A DNA stretch of 51,372 bases from the NCBI GenBank assembly GCA_900320865.1, contig ONTT01000015.1:1-51372 (forward strand), given 5' to 3'. Below, one piece after another: positions 1-8,664 of the stretch. This stretch comes from an uncultured Bacteroidales bacterium (GTDB taxonomy: Bacteria > Bacteroidota > Bacteroidia > Bacteroidales > Paludibacteraceae). Both the position numbers and the translations under genes were made by a program. How positions within the stretch are numbered: the stretch's first letter is position 1; every line of letters begins with the position of its first letter. The notes under the pieces are model-generated. The model worked only from the letters and a program-made list of their open reading frames with translations, did not search any database and was not told the DNA's origin.

Positions 1-1
1 T

Positions 2-91
2 ATCGTTGAAGAGCATTCTGAAAAGACGGTTTTGATTTTGGAGGAAGTTTATAAGATGGTGCATGATTTTATACCATTACGGAAAGATTAG
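2..91 (+). CDS. C-terminal fragment of an unidentified protein
   Basis: Frame 2 is open from the window edge and ends at a TAG at 89-91, giving the last 29 residues of a protein ending FIPLRKD. The fragment is charged and probably helical. It ends 14 bases before the next gene on the same strand, so it is likely part of the same polysaccharide operon. There is too little sequence to name a family. Confidence 0.5.
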   Translation: MVEEHSEKTVLILEEVYKMVHDFIPLRKD

Positions 92-105
92 ACAAAAGTC
101 GTGAT

Positions 106-927
106 ATGAAACTGAATCGAATTCTGTTCTACATACTATTGGTGCTGTTTGTTGCTGCTGTTTGCATCGTGGCTTTTACGGATGCAGGGTCGGTGTGGAG
201 TCGAGTTGGTATTGGTTTAATGACGGGTTCTCTCATTGGGCTAATCAATGCGTTTGTGAATTACATGCATGCACGGAGTGAGTACTTTGCTAGATTTGCT
301 ATGCTCTGTTGGAATGTGGAGACTAAGTTGCAGGAATATCAACTGGAAGCGCATGTGTATAACTCGATTATGGCAGAGAAAACGCGCAAGGAGATGATTG
401 AATATACGAAGGAGTTTCGGGAGAATGAGGAGGCAGAGTTGGAGGAGATGAAAAGAGCATTTAAGCGGTTCGGCATTGAATGTAAGGGTGATCAGTATGT
501 GTCATTATTCTTTTGGAATACATATTATCGTAGTTTTGAAAAAATATGCGACAAAATAGTAGGACAATTCCATTTGATACAGAGCTTGCGTAGATCAAGT
601 CGAGTTTTTGAGTTCCTCGATGGTCGTTTGTCGAAGGATGAGGAAAATATTGTAACCGGATCAGCGGATGATTTTGAACAGACGTTGCGGAAGAGTTGTG
701 TGGATTATCATGATTTGATAGTATATGAGAGAGTGGAATTATCCAAACTAATAACTGTATTGTGCAATAAGACGTTTTGTCGGACAAATAGCAAGAGCAC
801 AGCCTCGATATTATTAAGCGCAGCAGATTGTCCGATGATAACTTTCGGCGGCGATAAGGTGCGCGATGTACGTAAGGAGCGGCTGGAAGAGATTCGTAAT
901 ATGTATAATTTTGAAGAAAATGAATAA
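106..927 (+). CDS. Hypothetical membrane-anchored protein
   Basis: A 273-residue protein that I do not recognise. Two hydrophobic segments near residues 5-25 and 33-52 predict an N-terminal membrane hairpin. The rest is a soluble, charged, largely helical domain rich in Glu and Lys (residues 60-130 look coiled-coil-like). The stop codon region overlaps the start of the next gene by 8 bases, so the two are probably translated together. The context is polysaccharide synthesis, but nothing in the sequence shows an enzymatic role. Confidence 0.6.
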   Translation: MKLNRILFYILLVLFVAAVCIVAFTDAGSVWSRVGIGLMTGSLIGLINAFVNYMHARSEYFARFAMLCWNVETKLQEYQLEAHVYNSIMAEKTRKEMIEYTKEFRENEEAELEEMKRAFKRFGIECKGDQYVSLFFWNTYYRSFEKICDKIVGQFHLIQSLRRSSRVFEFLDGRLSKDEENIVTGSADDFEQTLRKSCVDYHDLIVYERVELSKLITVLCNKTFCRTNSKSTASILLSAADCPMITFGGDKVRDVRKERLEEIRNMYNFEENE

Positions 928-2536
928 TAGACAGAATACATATGGACAGCAGCAAATACCAGAGCAGGGGATGATGCCACCGCAAGGACCGATGATGCCA
1001 CGCCAGATACCTATGCAGAATCGGGCACCGAGGGGATGGAGAGAGCGATGGATGCACCGGTTCGGGATGGATACCGCGGCTGCAACGTTGCGAAAGGGAG
1101 AATTGACGATACCAAGCTGGTTGATAGGATCATCTATTGCTTTCTTCTTTATAGCGATGTTCGCCTGTTGGGCGGCATTCGGATATGTGCCGGCCTTTGA
1201 TCTATGGATGGTAGCTGCTATCTCGGTAGTGCTATTTTTCTATGGTGGGCAGTCTTTGTCCAGAATATGGGCATTTAAAAATGAAAAGCATTTTTTAAGA
1301 TATATATTTATCATAGGTTTTCTTGTGAGATTTATATGGGTGTTATATTTATATTTTAATTTCAACCCTGAGCAGTATCAAACGACCTATGGTGATGGTG
1401 GAGATGTAACGTGGTATATGCCTTTCGGACAAGCTATCGCTGATTGGATACGGAATGGTTTTAATATTCCATTTAGTCAACTACAAGAAACCTGGGATGC
1501 GGCGATTGACGATACCGGTTATCCGTTCTGGTTGGCAATGATCAATCTATTGACAGGCGGCGAGAGCGATGTGTTCATACCGCTTATTGTTAAATGTATC
1601 ATCGGTTCATATAGTGCAATACTGATTTATAAAGTCGCCAAACGGCATTTTGGAGAAGGAACTGCGCGAATGGCTGCAATCTTTATATGCGTTAACCCCA
1701 ATATGATCTACTGGTGTGGCACGATGCTCAAGGAGACGGAGATGGTGTTTATCGTATGCTTAGCGGTGTTCTGCTTCGATAATGCGCTATCTTCCGGTAA
1801 ACGACTGACATTCACGTCCCTGTTGCCGGGTTTGTTGGCGGGAATGTATCTAATGTTCTTCCGAACAGCATTAGGTTTAGTGGTGTTCTTAGCGGTGTTT
1901 GCGCATATCGTAATGGCATCTAAGCGTGTTATGAGTACTGGAAAGAAAATACTTGCCGGTGTGTTGGTGACAACTGTCTTAATGGTAGCTATGGGTGATC
2001 GCATTCGGACGCAATCGCGCGAATTGGTGGATATCGTACAATCGGATGCACAGCAGAAAAACATGGAGTGGCGAGCAACTCGTAGAGGGGGAGGTAATAC
2101 GTTCGCTAAATATGCCGGCAAAGCAGTGTTTGCGCCATTGATTTTTTCTATACCGTTTCCAACGTTTAACAAAGCAAGTGAGTCGCAGATCTTGCAGATG
2201 CAGCAATCGGGAGGGTATTACATCAAAAACATATTGTCTTTCTTCGTGATATTGGTGATGTTTATGATGCTTATAAGCGGGGAATGGCGAAGGCATGTAT
2301 TCATAATCGCCTATACATGCGGGTACTTAATGGTGCTAGTAATGAGCTTCTATGCCCAATCGGGGCGATTCCACATGCCGATTATGCCGATGCTGATGCT
2401 GTTTGCAGCATATGGGGTGCAAGTAGCAAAGAACAATAAGCGTATACGTAAGTGGTTCCCGTTGGTGCTTGTGTTAGAAGTGGTGATATGTTTGGGATGG
2501 AACTGGTTTAAATTGAAAGGAAGGGGAATGATATAA
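920..2536 (+). CDS. Polytopic GT-C-like membrane glycosyltransferase
   Basis: A 538-residue integral membrane protein. The start at 920 (MNNRQNT) is preferred over the upstream in-frame codon at 866, because 866 lies deep in the preceding gene. The first 40 residues are Gln/Pro/Met-rich and cytosolic. They are followed by about ten hydrophobic helices, with a large loop after the third helix holding a YGDGGDVTWY acidic motif. Multi-pass topology with an acidic motif in an early external loop is typical of lipid-linked sugar transferases of the ArnT/GT39 type, and this is inferred here. It overlaps the next gene by one base (TAATG), which supports an operon. A polysaccharide polymerase is the main alternative. 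Confidence 0.6.
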   Translation: MNNRQNTYGQQQIPEQGMMPPQGPMMPRQIPMQNRAPRGWRERWMHRFGMDTAAATLRKGELTIPSWLIGSSIAFFFIAMFACWAAFGYVPAFDLWMVAAISVVLFFYGGQSLSRIWAFKNEKHFLRYIFIIGFLVRFIWVLYLYFNFNPEQYQTTYGDGGDVTWYMPFGQAIADWIRNGFNIPFSQLQETWDAAIDDTGYPFWLAMINLLTGGESDVFIPLIVKCIIGSYSAILIYKVAKRHFGEGTARMAAIFICVNPNMIYWCGTMLKETEMVFIVCLAVFCFDNALSSGKRLTFTSLLPGLLAGMYLMFFRTALGLVVFLAVFAHIVMASKRVMSTGKKILAGVLVTTVLMVAMGDRIRTQSRELVDIVQSDAQQKNMEWRATRRGGGNTFAKYAGKAVFAPLIFSIPFPTFNKASESQILQMQQSGGYYIKNILSFFVILVMFMMLISGEWRRHVFIIAYTCGYLMVLVMSFYAQSGRFHMPIMPMLMLFAAYGVQVAKNNKRIRKWFPLVLVLEVVICLGWNWFKLKGRGMI

Positions 2537-3498
2537 TGAAAGTATTGTTTGTATCATCGGGTAGAAAAGGATTTGTGAATCCGATCATTGAGAATCAGGG
2601 AAACTCGCTAAGGAGATCCGGGATTGATGTGGACTTTTATATGGTATCCGGTAGCGGTTGGAAGAGTTATGTGAAAGATATTAAGCCGCTTCGTAAGCTG
2701 ATAAAAGAAGGCGGATACGACGCGATTCATGCGCACTATGCTTTTTGCGCGTATTTAGTGAATTTTGCAGCAGTAGGACTGCATAAACCCTTGGTGGTAT
2801 CGTTGATGGGTAGCGATATATGGGTGCATAAGTTCTATCCGTCGTTGGCTCGTATGTTTGCGAGGTGTGCGCATTGGAAAGCGGTAATCGTCAAATCGCA
2901 AGAAATGAAGGAAAGAGTGGGGATGCCCTATGCGATGGTAATTCCGAACGGAGTAGATATGGAGAGGTTCTGTGAAAAACCGAAAGTGGAGAGTCAAGAG
3001 TCTATAGGTTGGAACACGAAAAAGTTACATGTATTGTTCCCTGCTGATCCGGAATTGGGACGGAAGAATTGGCCGTTGGCAGAAGACGCTGTCGCGCTGC
3101 TTAACGGTGAGGGGATTAGCGGATTAGGGGTTAGTGGAAGCATAGAGTTGCACGGAATGAAGGGTGTGCCGAATGAGCAGACACCGATGCTATATAATGC
3201 AGCGGATGCCGTCGCTTTGCCGAGTTTCTATGAGGGTAGTGCTAACGCTGTAAAAGAAGCAATGGCTTGTAATAGACCATTGGTTACTACTGATATGGGA
3301 GACTGTCGAGAACGAATGGATGGATGTAAAGGTTGCTATGTAGCAAACACGTATGAAGTACCGGAGTTTGCAGAACTGCTTGCTAAGGCGCTGAAAGATG
3401 GGAAATCTGAAGGACGTGAGCGTTTATTGGCTGACGGTATTGCCGACTACCAAATAGCTCGTAAGTTGATAGAGATTTACGAGCAGTGTACAGTGTAA
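2536..3498 (+). CDS. Family GT4 glycosyltransferase
   Basis: A 320-residue GT-B fold enzyme, expected to transfer a sugar from a nucleotide donor to a growing surface glycan at the cytoplasmic membrane. The N-terminal Rossmann half begins VLFVSSGRKGF. The C-terminal half has the donor-site signature YEGSANAVKEA near residues 235-245, with the E-x7-E spacing of GT4 retaining enzymes. At 320 residues it is rather short for GT4. Its stop codon lies inside a heptanucleotide array (GTGTACA, GTGTAAA, GTGTAAG), so its last residues are repeat-encoded. The acceptor and sugar cannot be read from sequence. Confidence 0.85.
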   Translation: MKVLFVSSGRKGFVNPIIENQGNSLRRSGIDVDFYMVSGSGWKSYVKDIKPLRKLIKEGGYDAIHAHYAFCAYLVNFAAVGLHKPLVVSLMGSDIWVHKFYPSLARMFARCAHWKAVIVKSQEMKERVGMPYAMVIPNGVDMERFCEKPKVESQESIGWNTKKLHVLFPADPELGRKNWPLAEDAVALLNGEGISGLGVSGSIELHGMKGVPNEQTPMLYNAADAVALPSFYEGSANAVKEAMACNRPLVTTDMGDCRERMDGCKGCYVANTYEVPEFAELLAKALKDGKSEGRERLLADGIADYQIARKLIEIYEQCTV

Positions 3499-3506
3499 AG
3501 TGTAAG
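3486..3506. repeat. Heptanucleotide array, word GTGTAMA
   Basis: Three 7-base units GTGTACA, GTGTAAA and GTGTAAG span the end of the GT4 gene and supply its TAA stop. The same word on the opposite strand (TGTACAC/TTTACAC) forms the 13-copy array at 44748-44838. Confidence 0.7.
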
Positions 3507-3510
3507 GCGT

Positions 3511-4566
3511 ATGAATATAGATTTAAATAATAAAACTATTTTAGTAACCGGAGCCGCAGGATTTATTGGTAGTTATCTCGTGATGCGATTGCTGCGTGAT
3601 TATCCTTCATGCAAGATTGTGGGATTGGATAATCTGAATGATTATTATGATCCGTCGCTCAAACGGTGGCGCTTATCGCAGATAGAGAAACTTGGTGGGC
3701 AATGGACGTTTATTGAAGGTGACATTGCCGGAAGGAATACTGTCAATCGCTTATTCCAAGTCTATCAATTCGATATTGTAGTGAACCTTGCGGCACAGGC
3801 AGGAGTGCGGTACTCCATTCAGAATCCGGATGCGTATATCCAATCGAACATCATCGGGTTCTATAACATTCTCGAGGCTTGTCGGCATTCGTATGACGAT
3901 GGCGAAAAAGGAGTGCAGCACCTCGTGTATGCCAGTTCGTCCAGTGTATACGGCAATCAGCAGAAAGTGCCGTACTCGATAGAGGATAACGTAGATAATC
4001 CGGTTTCGCTCTATGCGGCAACGAAGAAGTCGAACGAGTTGTTAGCACATGCGTATGCTGAGCTGTACGGCATTCCGTGTACCGGTCTGCGGTTCTTTAC
4101 TGTCTATGGACCGGCCGGACGACCGGATATGGCGTACTTTGGATTTACCAACAAGCTGCGTCGCGGAGAGAAGATACAGATCTTCAATTATGGCAACTGC
4201 AAACGAGACTTCACCTACGTAGATGATATTGTCGAAGGAGTAGTCCGTATCATGGGTGGTGCTCCGCAATCGGAAGTGCCGTATGCATTATATAACATCG
4301 GCAACAGCCAACCGGAGAACCTGTTGGACTTTGTGGACATCTTGCAGCAGGAGTTAGTGCGTGTAGGAGTGTTGCCGGAGGATTATGACTTCGAGGCGCA
4401 CAAGGAACTCGTGGCTGCCCAACCCGGAGATGTGGAGCAGACGTTTGCGGATGCTTCGGCATTGGAAAGAGACTTCGGATTTAAACCGAAGACAAGTCTT
4501 CGAGAAGGCTTGCGTAAGTTTGCGGAGTGGTATAAAGAGTATTATAAAGAGTATTATAAGGAGTAA
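3511..4566 (+). CDS. NAD-dependent sugar epimerase, UDP-glucuronate 4-epimerase type
   Basis: A 351-residue extended short-chain dehydrogenase that probably makes UDP-galacturonate from UDP-glucuronate for surface polysaccharide. The NAD-binding TGAAGFIGS motif is at residues 14-22, the SSSSVYG segment carries the catalytic Ser, and the YAATK motif carries the catalytic Tyr and Lys. The RFFTVYGPAGRPDMA stretch is typical of UDP-GlcA 4-epimerases. The C-terminus ends YKEYYKEYYKE from a 12-base tandem duplication. It starts 12 bases after the GT4 gene. A UDP-glucose 4-epimerase is a less likely alternative. Confidence 0.85.
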   Translation: MNIDLNNKTILVTGAAGFIGSYLVMRLLRDYPSCKIVGLDNLNDYYDPSLKRWRLSQIEKLGGQWTFIEGDIAGRNTVNRLFQVYQFDIVVNLAAQAGVRYSIQNPDAYIQSNIIGFYNILEACRHSYDDGEKGVQHLVYASSSSVYGNQQKVPYSIEDNVDNPVSLYAATKKSNELLAHAYAELYGIPCTGLRFFTVYGPAGRPDMAYFGFTNKLRRGEKIQIFNYGNCKRDFTYVDDIVEGVVRIMGGAPQSEVPYALYNIGNSQPENLLDFVDILQQELVRVGVLPEDYDFEAHKELVAAQPGDVEQTFADASALERDFGFKPKTSLREGLRKFAEWYKEYYKEYYKE

Positions 4567-4673
4567 AAAATTGCTCGCGGAAGTACTGGGGATATTTGAT
4601 GGAATATTGGAAGAGATAGGATGAGTTTATATTGGGGAAGTAGGATAAAATAACACGAAATAATTAATGCTAT

Positions 4674-5531
4674 ATGAGTGATTTAACTGATTTAATACCA
4701 GAAGGAGGAGCAGAGATCGCTCTCGAAGTCTATAAGGATAGTTTACAACCAGCAATGCAGGCGGTTGGAAAATCATTAGGCGCAACTTTTGAGTTTATAT
4801 CAATACCTTTTATGGGATTGCAATATATTAATGATAAAGTAAAGATTAATTTGCAACATCGATTGAATGAATACAAGGTAAACCTTGAAAAAATACCTGT
4901 GGACAAGCAAGTCGAAGTACACCCGGAATTAGGAGTTCCTATAATTCAGCGATTGTCATATACAACAAATGATGAGATTGCGCAGTTATTCATAACACTG
5001 CTTACTAACGCATCTAATCTTGATATGTTAAGTCTTGCTCATCCTACTTTTATCTCTATTATTGATCGTTTGTCCCCTGACGAGGCTCGGATATTGATGT
5101 ATATACAACATGAGTTTCTCCAGAATGGAGATACATATATTCCATACGTAAATTTTAGAGCAAAACCTCTAAAGGAGAAAAAGAGTAGTGAAAAGAAGGA
5201 TAGTGATTTTGATTTTGATGCAGATTTTTCTTTTATTGAACTGCGTCGATGGCAAACTATCATACCTCAAAATGTTCACTTAGATTTTCCCGATAAAATA
5301 CACTTATATTTTGCAAATTTGATGAGTTGTGGAGTGCTGAAAGATGGAGAAGATTTGTCATTGACGGAAAAAATGGACTCATACAAACAAATAGAAAGTA
5401 TATATAAAATTGACGAATTTCAAAAAACATATATCCCAGAAAAATACTCAAAAGTATATGCGGATCACTCGTTTTTTCAAGTGACGGAGTTAGGGCAAGA
5501 TTTTATTAAAGCATGTGTAAACGAAAATTAA
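4674..5531 (+). CDS. Abi-alpha (DUF4393) family protein
   Basis: A 285-residue protein matching the Abi-alpha/DUF4393 family by its pattern: an N-terminal helical segment (ALEVYKDSLQPAMQAVGKSLG), the PFMGLQYINDKVKINLQHRLNEY block, and a conserved core around ELGVPIIQRLSYTTNDEIAQLFITLLTNAS with an AHPTFISIIDRLSPDEA motif. The family is linked to abortive infection, but its mechanism is not evident from sequence. Base composition is more AT-rich than in the sugar genes upstream. It lies between the epimerase gene and a leftover DUF354 gene end, at the start of a TIR-rich island, which supports a defence role and horizontal origin. Confidence 0.75.
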   Translation: MSDLTDLIPEGGAEIALEVYKDSLQPAMQAVGKSLGATFEFISIPFMGLQYINDKVKINLQHRLNEYKVNLEKIPVDKQVEVHPELGVPIIQRLSYTTNDEIAQLFITLLTNASNLDMLSLAHPTFISIIDRLSPDEARILMYIQHEFLQNGDTYIPYVNFRAKPLKEKKSSEKKDSDFDFDADFSFIELRRWQTIIPQNVHLDFPDKIHLYFANLMSCGVLKDGEDLSLTEKMDSYKQIESIYKIDEFQKTYIPEKYSKVYADHSFFQVTELGQDFIKACVNEN

Positions 5532-5556
5532 TATTTTTTCATTGAATCAATTGAAC

Positions 5557-5646
5557 TAAGTTCATTACGTGGTTTGTCGAATAGTTTCAAGTTCAGCCGA
5601 AGAGGTAAGAGGAGCGGATGAAAAGTTCTGGGAGAAGTTTAAGTAA
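5557..5646 (+). pseudogene. 3' remnant of a DUF354 glycosyltransferase gene
   Basis: Between the Abi-alpha and TIR genes the sequence encodes TKFITWFVE and then, after an in-frame TAG and a frame change, SSSAEEVRGADEKFWEKFK followed by TAA. This aligns with the C-terminus of the intact DUF354-like gene at 12905-14275 (LTWFVENYPSSVAEARKADATFWKRFK). The shared TWFVE and FW-x-x-FK-stop pattern over about 30 codons is unlikely by chance. It appears to be the tail of a polysaccharide gene left when the defence genes arrived. Confidence 0.65.
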
Positions 5647-5728
5647 AGAAAACAAAAACAGAAAACAGCACTGCTGCGAGGAATTTATCAAAGGAAAACA
5701 AAAATATAGGAAATAATATTTGTGTGTA

Positions 5729-6334
5729 ATGAGTATGGGACATAAATGTTTTATATCCTTTAAAAAGGAGGATGAAAAATATAAGCAAGAAATCCAAAGT
5801 TGGAAAGATGAGGGTAAGGTGGATATGATTGATAAATCATTAGATACACCTATCAATTCTACGGATGAAGATTATGTAATGCGCAAAATCCGTGAGGACT
5901 ATTTATCAGATTCATCAGTGACAATCTTTATAATAGGATCTCATAGCAGTGAGAACCTGGGACTGTATGAACAACTATATATCAAACGCGAACTACAAGC
6001 ATCTCTTTATAATGGTGAAGGAAATTCCAGGAATGGAATATTGGGTGTAGTGCTTCCTGAAATGTATAGCGCGATATATAAAGGCTCATACACATGTGAT
6101 GAATGTCATAAGAATCATAATTGGGTCGCTATTGATGATTCAACTGTGATTAAAGAATTTAGTAGAAACTACTACTTAAACAGTCATGGTAAATGTGCCT
6201 ATTCGGAAGATGATCGTTATTGCGTGTTGGTTAAGTGGGATGACTTTATAAAAGATCCGAATAATTATATTAATATGGCATATGATAAAAGAGGGAAAGA
6301 TATTGCAAATGATGTAATTGTTTATCCTAAATAA
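5729..6334 (+). CDS. ThsB-like TIR-fold protein (DUF1863 type), first gene of TIR operon
   Basis: About 202 residues, starting at the ATG of 5729 or that of 5735; a TTG at 5720 is also in frame. It opens GHKCFISFKKED, the first strand and loop of the DUF1863/ThsB-like TIR fold. VTIFIIGSHSSENLGLYEQLYIKRELQASL follows, with a Glu at the usual active-site position of TIR domains. The second half carries TCDECHKNHNW and further Cys/His residues that could bind metal, and is longer than in a minimal ThsB. ThsB proteins make a nucleotide signal from NAD when phage is sensed; that role is inferred here. It is followed after 7 bases by the DRHyd-TPR gene. Confidence 0.7.
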   Translation: MSMGHKCFISFKKEDEKYKQEIQSWKDEGKVDMIDKSLDTPINSTDEDYVMRKIREDYLSDSSVTIFIIGSHSSENLGLYEQLYIKRELQASLYNGEGNSRNGILGVVLPEMYSAIYKGSYTCDECHKNHNWVAIDDSTVIKEFSRNYYLNSHGKCAYSEDDRYCVLVKWDDFIKDPNNYINMAYDKRGKDIANDVIVYPK

Positions 6335-6341
6335 TAAATTA

Positions 6342-7583
6342 ATGATGAATAAAATTTGTTTCGTTGTAATGGGATTTGGAACTAAAACAGATCCTGCCAC
6401 GGGTACTTCTATTGACCTTGATAAAACATATCAGAATGTTATAAAACCAGCTGTTGTAGAATGTGGTTTTGAATGTGTGCGAGCTGATGAGGTGAAAGAT
6501 ACTGCTCTGATAGATAGGAGTATGTATGCGCTTTTGATTCGTGCAAATGTAGTGATTGCAGATATTTCAACGATGAATCCGAATGCATTGTACGAATTAG
6601 GAGTTCGTCATGCTGTGAAACCTCAGTCAACTATTATTATTAAGGCAGAATCAACCACTATTCCTTTTGACATTAATCATACTAGAGTGTTTTCATACAA
6701 ACATTTAGGTGATGATATCGGTGTCGATGAAGCAAAACGAATGCAAAGTTTATTAAAAGAAAAGATGGAGTTTATTAAAAGTAATTCTATCGTAGACAGC
6801 CCAGTTTATGAATACCTTCACACATTGGTACAACCGCATATGGATGAAGGGGAATATTTAGAGATTGTAGGTGCTTTAGCTGAGAAGAACCAAAGCGTTT
6901 TTGCTTTAACGGAGACGGCAAAAAAACACATGGAGAATAAAGAGTTTGGAGATGCTATCAAGTATTGGAAAAAAGCTGTTGAAAAATGCCCAAACGAATC
7001 ATATTATATTCAACAATTGGCATTATGTACGTACAAACAGGAAGCTAATGACGAATATAAAGAAATATATCTAAATGATGCACTGCAACTACTGAATAAT
7101 CTAAAAGAAACTAATGATCCTGAGACGTATGGCTTACGTGGTGCAATTTACAAACGTTTATCAAAATTAAACTCTAAGAATATTGCGTATATAAATCGTG
7201 CCATTGAATGCTATGAAAAGGGTTACATGCTAAATTTTAATCCTTATACCGGTGAAAATCTTGCTTTTTGTTATAATTTTAAAGAATCTATAGTGGAAAA
7301 TGATGATGAACGAGTCTTCTGTAGAGTATCTGCAAGAAAAATCCGAGAAAAGATATATGAGAATTTGTCTCAAATTATAGAATTGGATGATTATAAAAAG
7401 ATACCCAATGTGAAATGGATGCTAGCAACATTTGCCTCTTGTTGTTTTGCTCTTGGAGAAAAAGAAAAAGGTGATAAATATGAAAATGCCTTTATGGAAA
7501 TGTCCATAGCATGGGAACAAGATACATATATGCAACAAAAAAGAGAATTGGAGACGCTTTTAAATAATAATAAAAAATCATAA
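6342..7583 (+). CDS. DRHyd-like (deoxyribosyltransferase-fold) effector with TPR sensor
   Basis: A 413-residue protein, started at 6342 because the earlier codon at 6318 lies inside the preceding gene. Residues 1-150 have the deoxyribosyltransferase/DRHyd pattern: KICFVVMGFG, RADEVKDTALIDRSMYALL, ANVVIADISTMNPNALYELGVRHA. E85 in YELG sits where the nucleophilic Glu of nucleoside deoxyribosyltransferases lies. Residues 190-410 are helical repeats, including DPETYGLRGAIYKRL and the NPYTGENLAF block typical of TPR-S/TRAFs-binding-like arrays found with TIR and caspase effectors. I infer base or NAD-related hydrolysis regulated by the repeats. It is packed between two TIR genes. Confidence 0.7.
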   Translation: MMNKICFVVMGFGTKTDPATGTSIDLDKTYQNVIKPAVVECGFECVRADEVKDTALIDRSMYALLIRANVVIADISTMNPNALYELGVRHAVKPQSTIIIKAESTTIPFDINHTRVFSYKHLGDDIGVDEAKRMQSLLKEKMEFIKSNSIVDSPVYEYLHTLVQPHMDEGEYLEIVGALAEKNQSVFALTETAKKHMENKEFGDAIKYWKKAVEKCPNESYYIQQLALCTYKQEANDEYKEIYLNDALQLLNNLKETNDPETYGLRGAIYKRLSKLNSKNIAYINRAIECYEKGYMLNFNPYTGENLAFCYNFKESIVENDDERVFCRVSARKIREKIYENLSQIIELDDYKKIPNVKWMLATFASCCFALGEKEKGDKYENAFMEMSIAWEQDTYMQQKRELETLLNNNKKS

Positions 7584-7585
7584 TT

Positions 7586-7978
7586 ATGTATTATCGAATT
7601 TTTATCTCTCATTCGTGGTCGTATTCAAAACAATATGATAGAATTGAAGAATTCCTTCGCCAGGAGTATGTGCCATATTATAATCATTCAATTCCCAAGG
7701 ACGATCCTGTTCATTCTAAGTCAGATAAGGCTTTATATGAGGCTATAGAAGCAAAAATTAAAGGTTGTAGTTGTGTGATTATATTAGCAGGAGTATATGC
7801 ATCCTATAGTAGATGGATTAATATTGAGATTGAGATAGCACAAAAATATAAAAAACCTATTATAGCAGTAGAATATTGGGGAGCAGAAAGAACTTCTAAG
7901 GTAGTGAAGGATGCTGCTACAACGATAGTAAAATGGCAAGCCAAATCTATTGCGGATGCGATTCGAACATATGCATAA
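7586..7978 (+). CDS. ThsB-like TIR domain protein
   Basis: A 130-residue single-domain protein that is a close match to the ThsB-like TIR family (PF08937 type). It has RIFISHSWSYSKQYDRI at the start, a YYNHSIPKDDPV loop, CSCVIILAGVYASYSRWINIEIEIAQ with the candidate catalytic Glu, and KKPIIAVEYWG. The length is typical of minimal ThsB proteins. It starts 2 bases after the DRHyd-TPR gene. In Thoeris, ThsB makes a cyclic-ADP-ribose-type signal for a ThsA effector. No SIR2-SLOG ThsA gene is present here, so the partner may be one of the adjacent genes. Confidence 0.8.
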   Translation: MYYRIFISHSWSYSKQYDRIEEFLRQEYVPYYNHSIPKDDPVHSKSDKALYEAIEAKIKGCSCVIILAGVYASYSRWINIEIEIAQKYKKPIIAVEYWGAERTSKVVKDAATTIVKWQAKSIADAIRTYA

Positions 7979-8014
7979 GATTGGATATGAAAATAATTGG
8001 AGTTGTTAAACGAT

Positions 8015-8560
8015 ATGGAAAATATTATATCAAAGGAACAATTAAGCGAAACACGTAAGAGAACACGTTTTTTTTCTCTTAATGAATCGAAAAGAATATT
8101 ATCTTCACGAAGCGCTTATTCTAGTGAAGTAAAAGTATTTTTGTCTCACCATCATGGCGATGATATAATTCTAGAAAATGTAATCAACGAGTTAAAATCG
8201 TTAGGGGTTGATGTATATGTAGATTGGAATGATGAGGGTATGCCATCTACTACGTCATCATACACCGCTATAAGGATAAAAGAAAAAATTAGGTCATGCA
8301 AGAAATTTATTTTAATAGCAACGGAAGGCGCTATCCAGTCTAAATGGTGTAATTGGGAACTAGGCTATGGAGATGCATTTCGCTATAGAGATAATATCGC
8401 AGTTATGCCTATCAAGGAGGCAAGAGACAAAACGTTCTCCGGAACAGAATATTTAAGTATATATCCAATAATTACCAATCAATATCAGTACACTTTAGGG
8501 ACGTATTATGTTGAATATGGTGGTATAAAAGTCACACTAAAAGATTGGCTAAAACGGTAA
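8015..8560 (+). CDS. Classical TIR domain protein
   Basis: A 181-residue protein started at the ATG of 8015; an in-frame TTG at 7997 is also possible. About 45 residues of basic N-terminal extension precede a TIR domain: VKVFLSHHHGDD, LGVDVYVDWNDEGMP, CKKFILIATEGAIQSKWCNWELGYGDA. The Glu in WELG is at the position of the NAD-cleaving residue in bacterial TIR enzymes. A C-terminal block YYVEYGGIKVTLKDWL follows. It is the last gene of the operon, 36 bases after the ThsB-like gene. It could be an NADase effector or a second signal-producing TIR. Confidence 0.75.
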   Translation: MENIISKEQLSETRKRTRFFSLNESKRILSSRSAYSSEVKVFLSHHHGDDIILENVINELKSLGVDVYVDWNDEGMPSTTSSYTAIRIKEKIRSCKKFILIATEGAIQSKWCNWELGYGDAFRYRDNIAVMPIKEARDKTFSGTEYLSIYPIITNQYQYTLGTYYVEYGGIKVTLKDWLKR

Positions 8561-8664
8561 ACATCTCAATTTGTAAGAATAGAATATGTGGTTAATACAT
8601 AAGAATTTTAGAGGAGATAGGTCTATATTTAAATACAGGTTATGGTTATAAATTTGTGATTTTT

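Noticed and set aside
5618-5719. Short open frame (33 codons) before the first TIR gene
   Set aside because: It overlaps the DUF354 remnant in another frame and is Lys/Asn-rich without a domain pattern; its stop lies just before the TIR start, but nothing else supports it.
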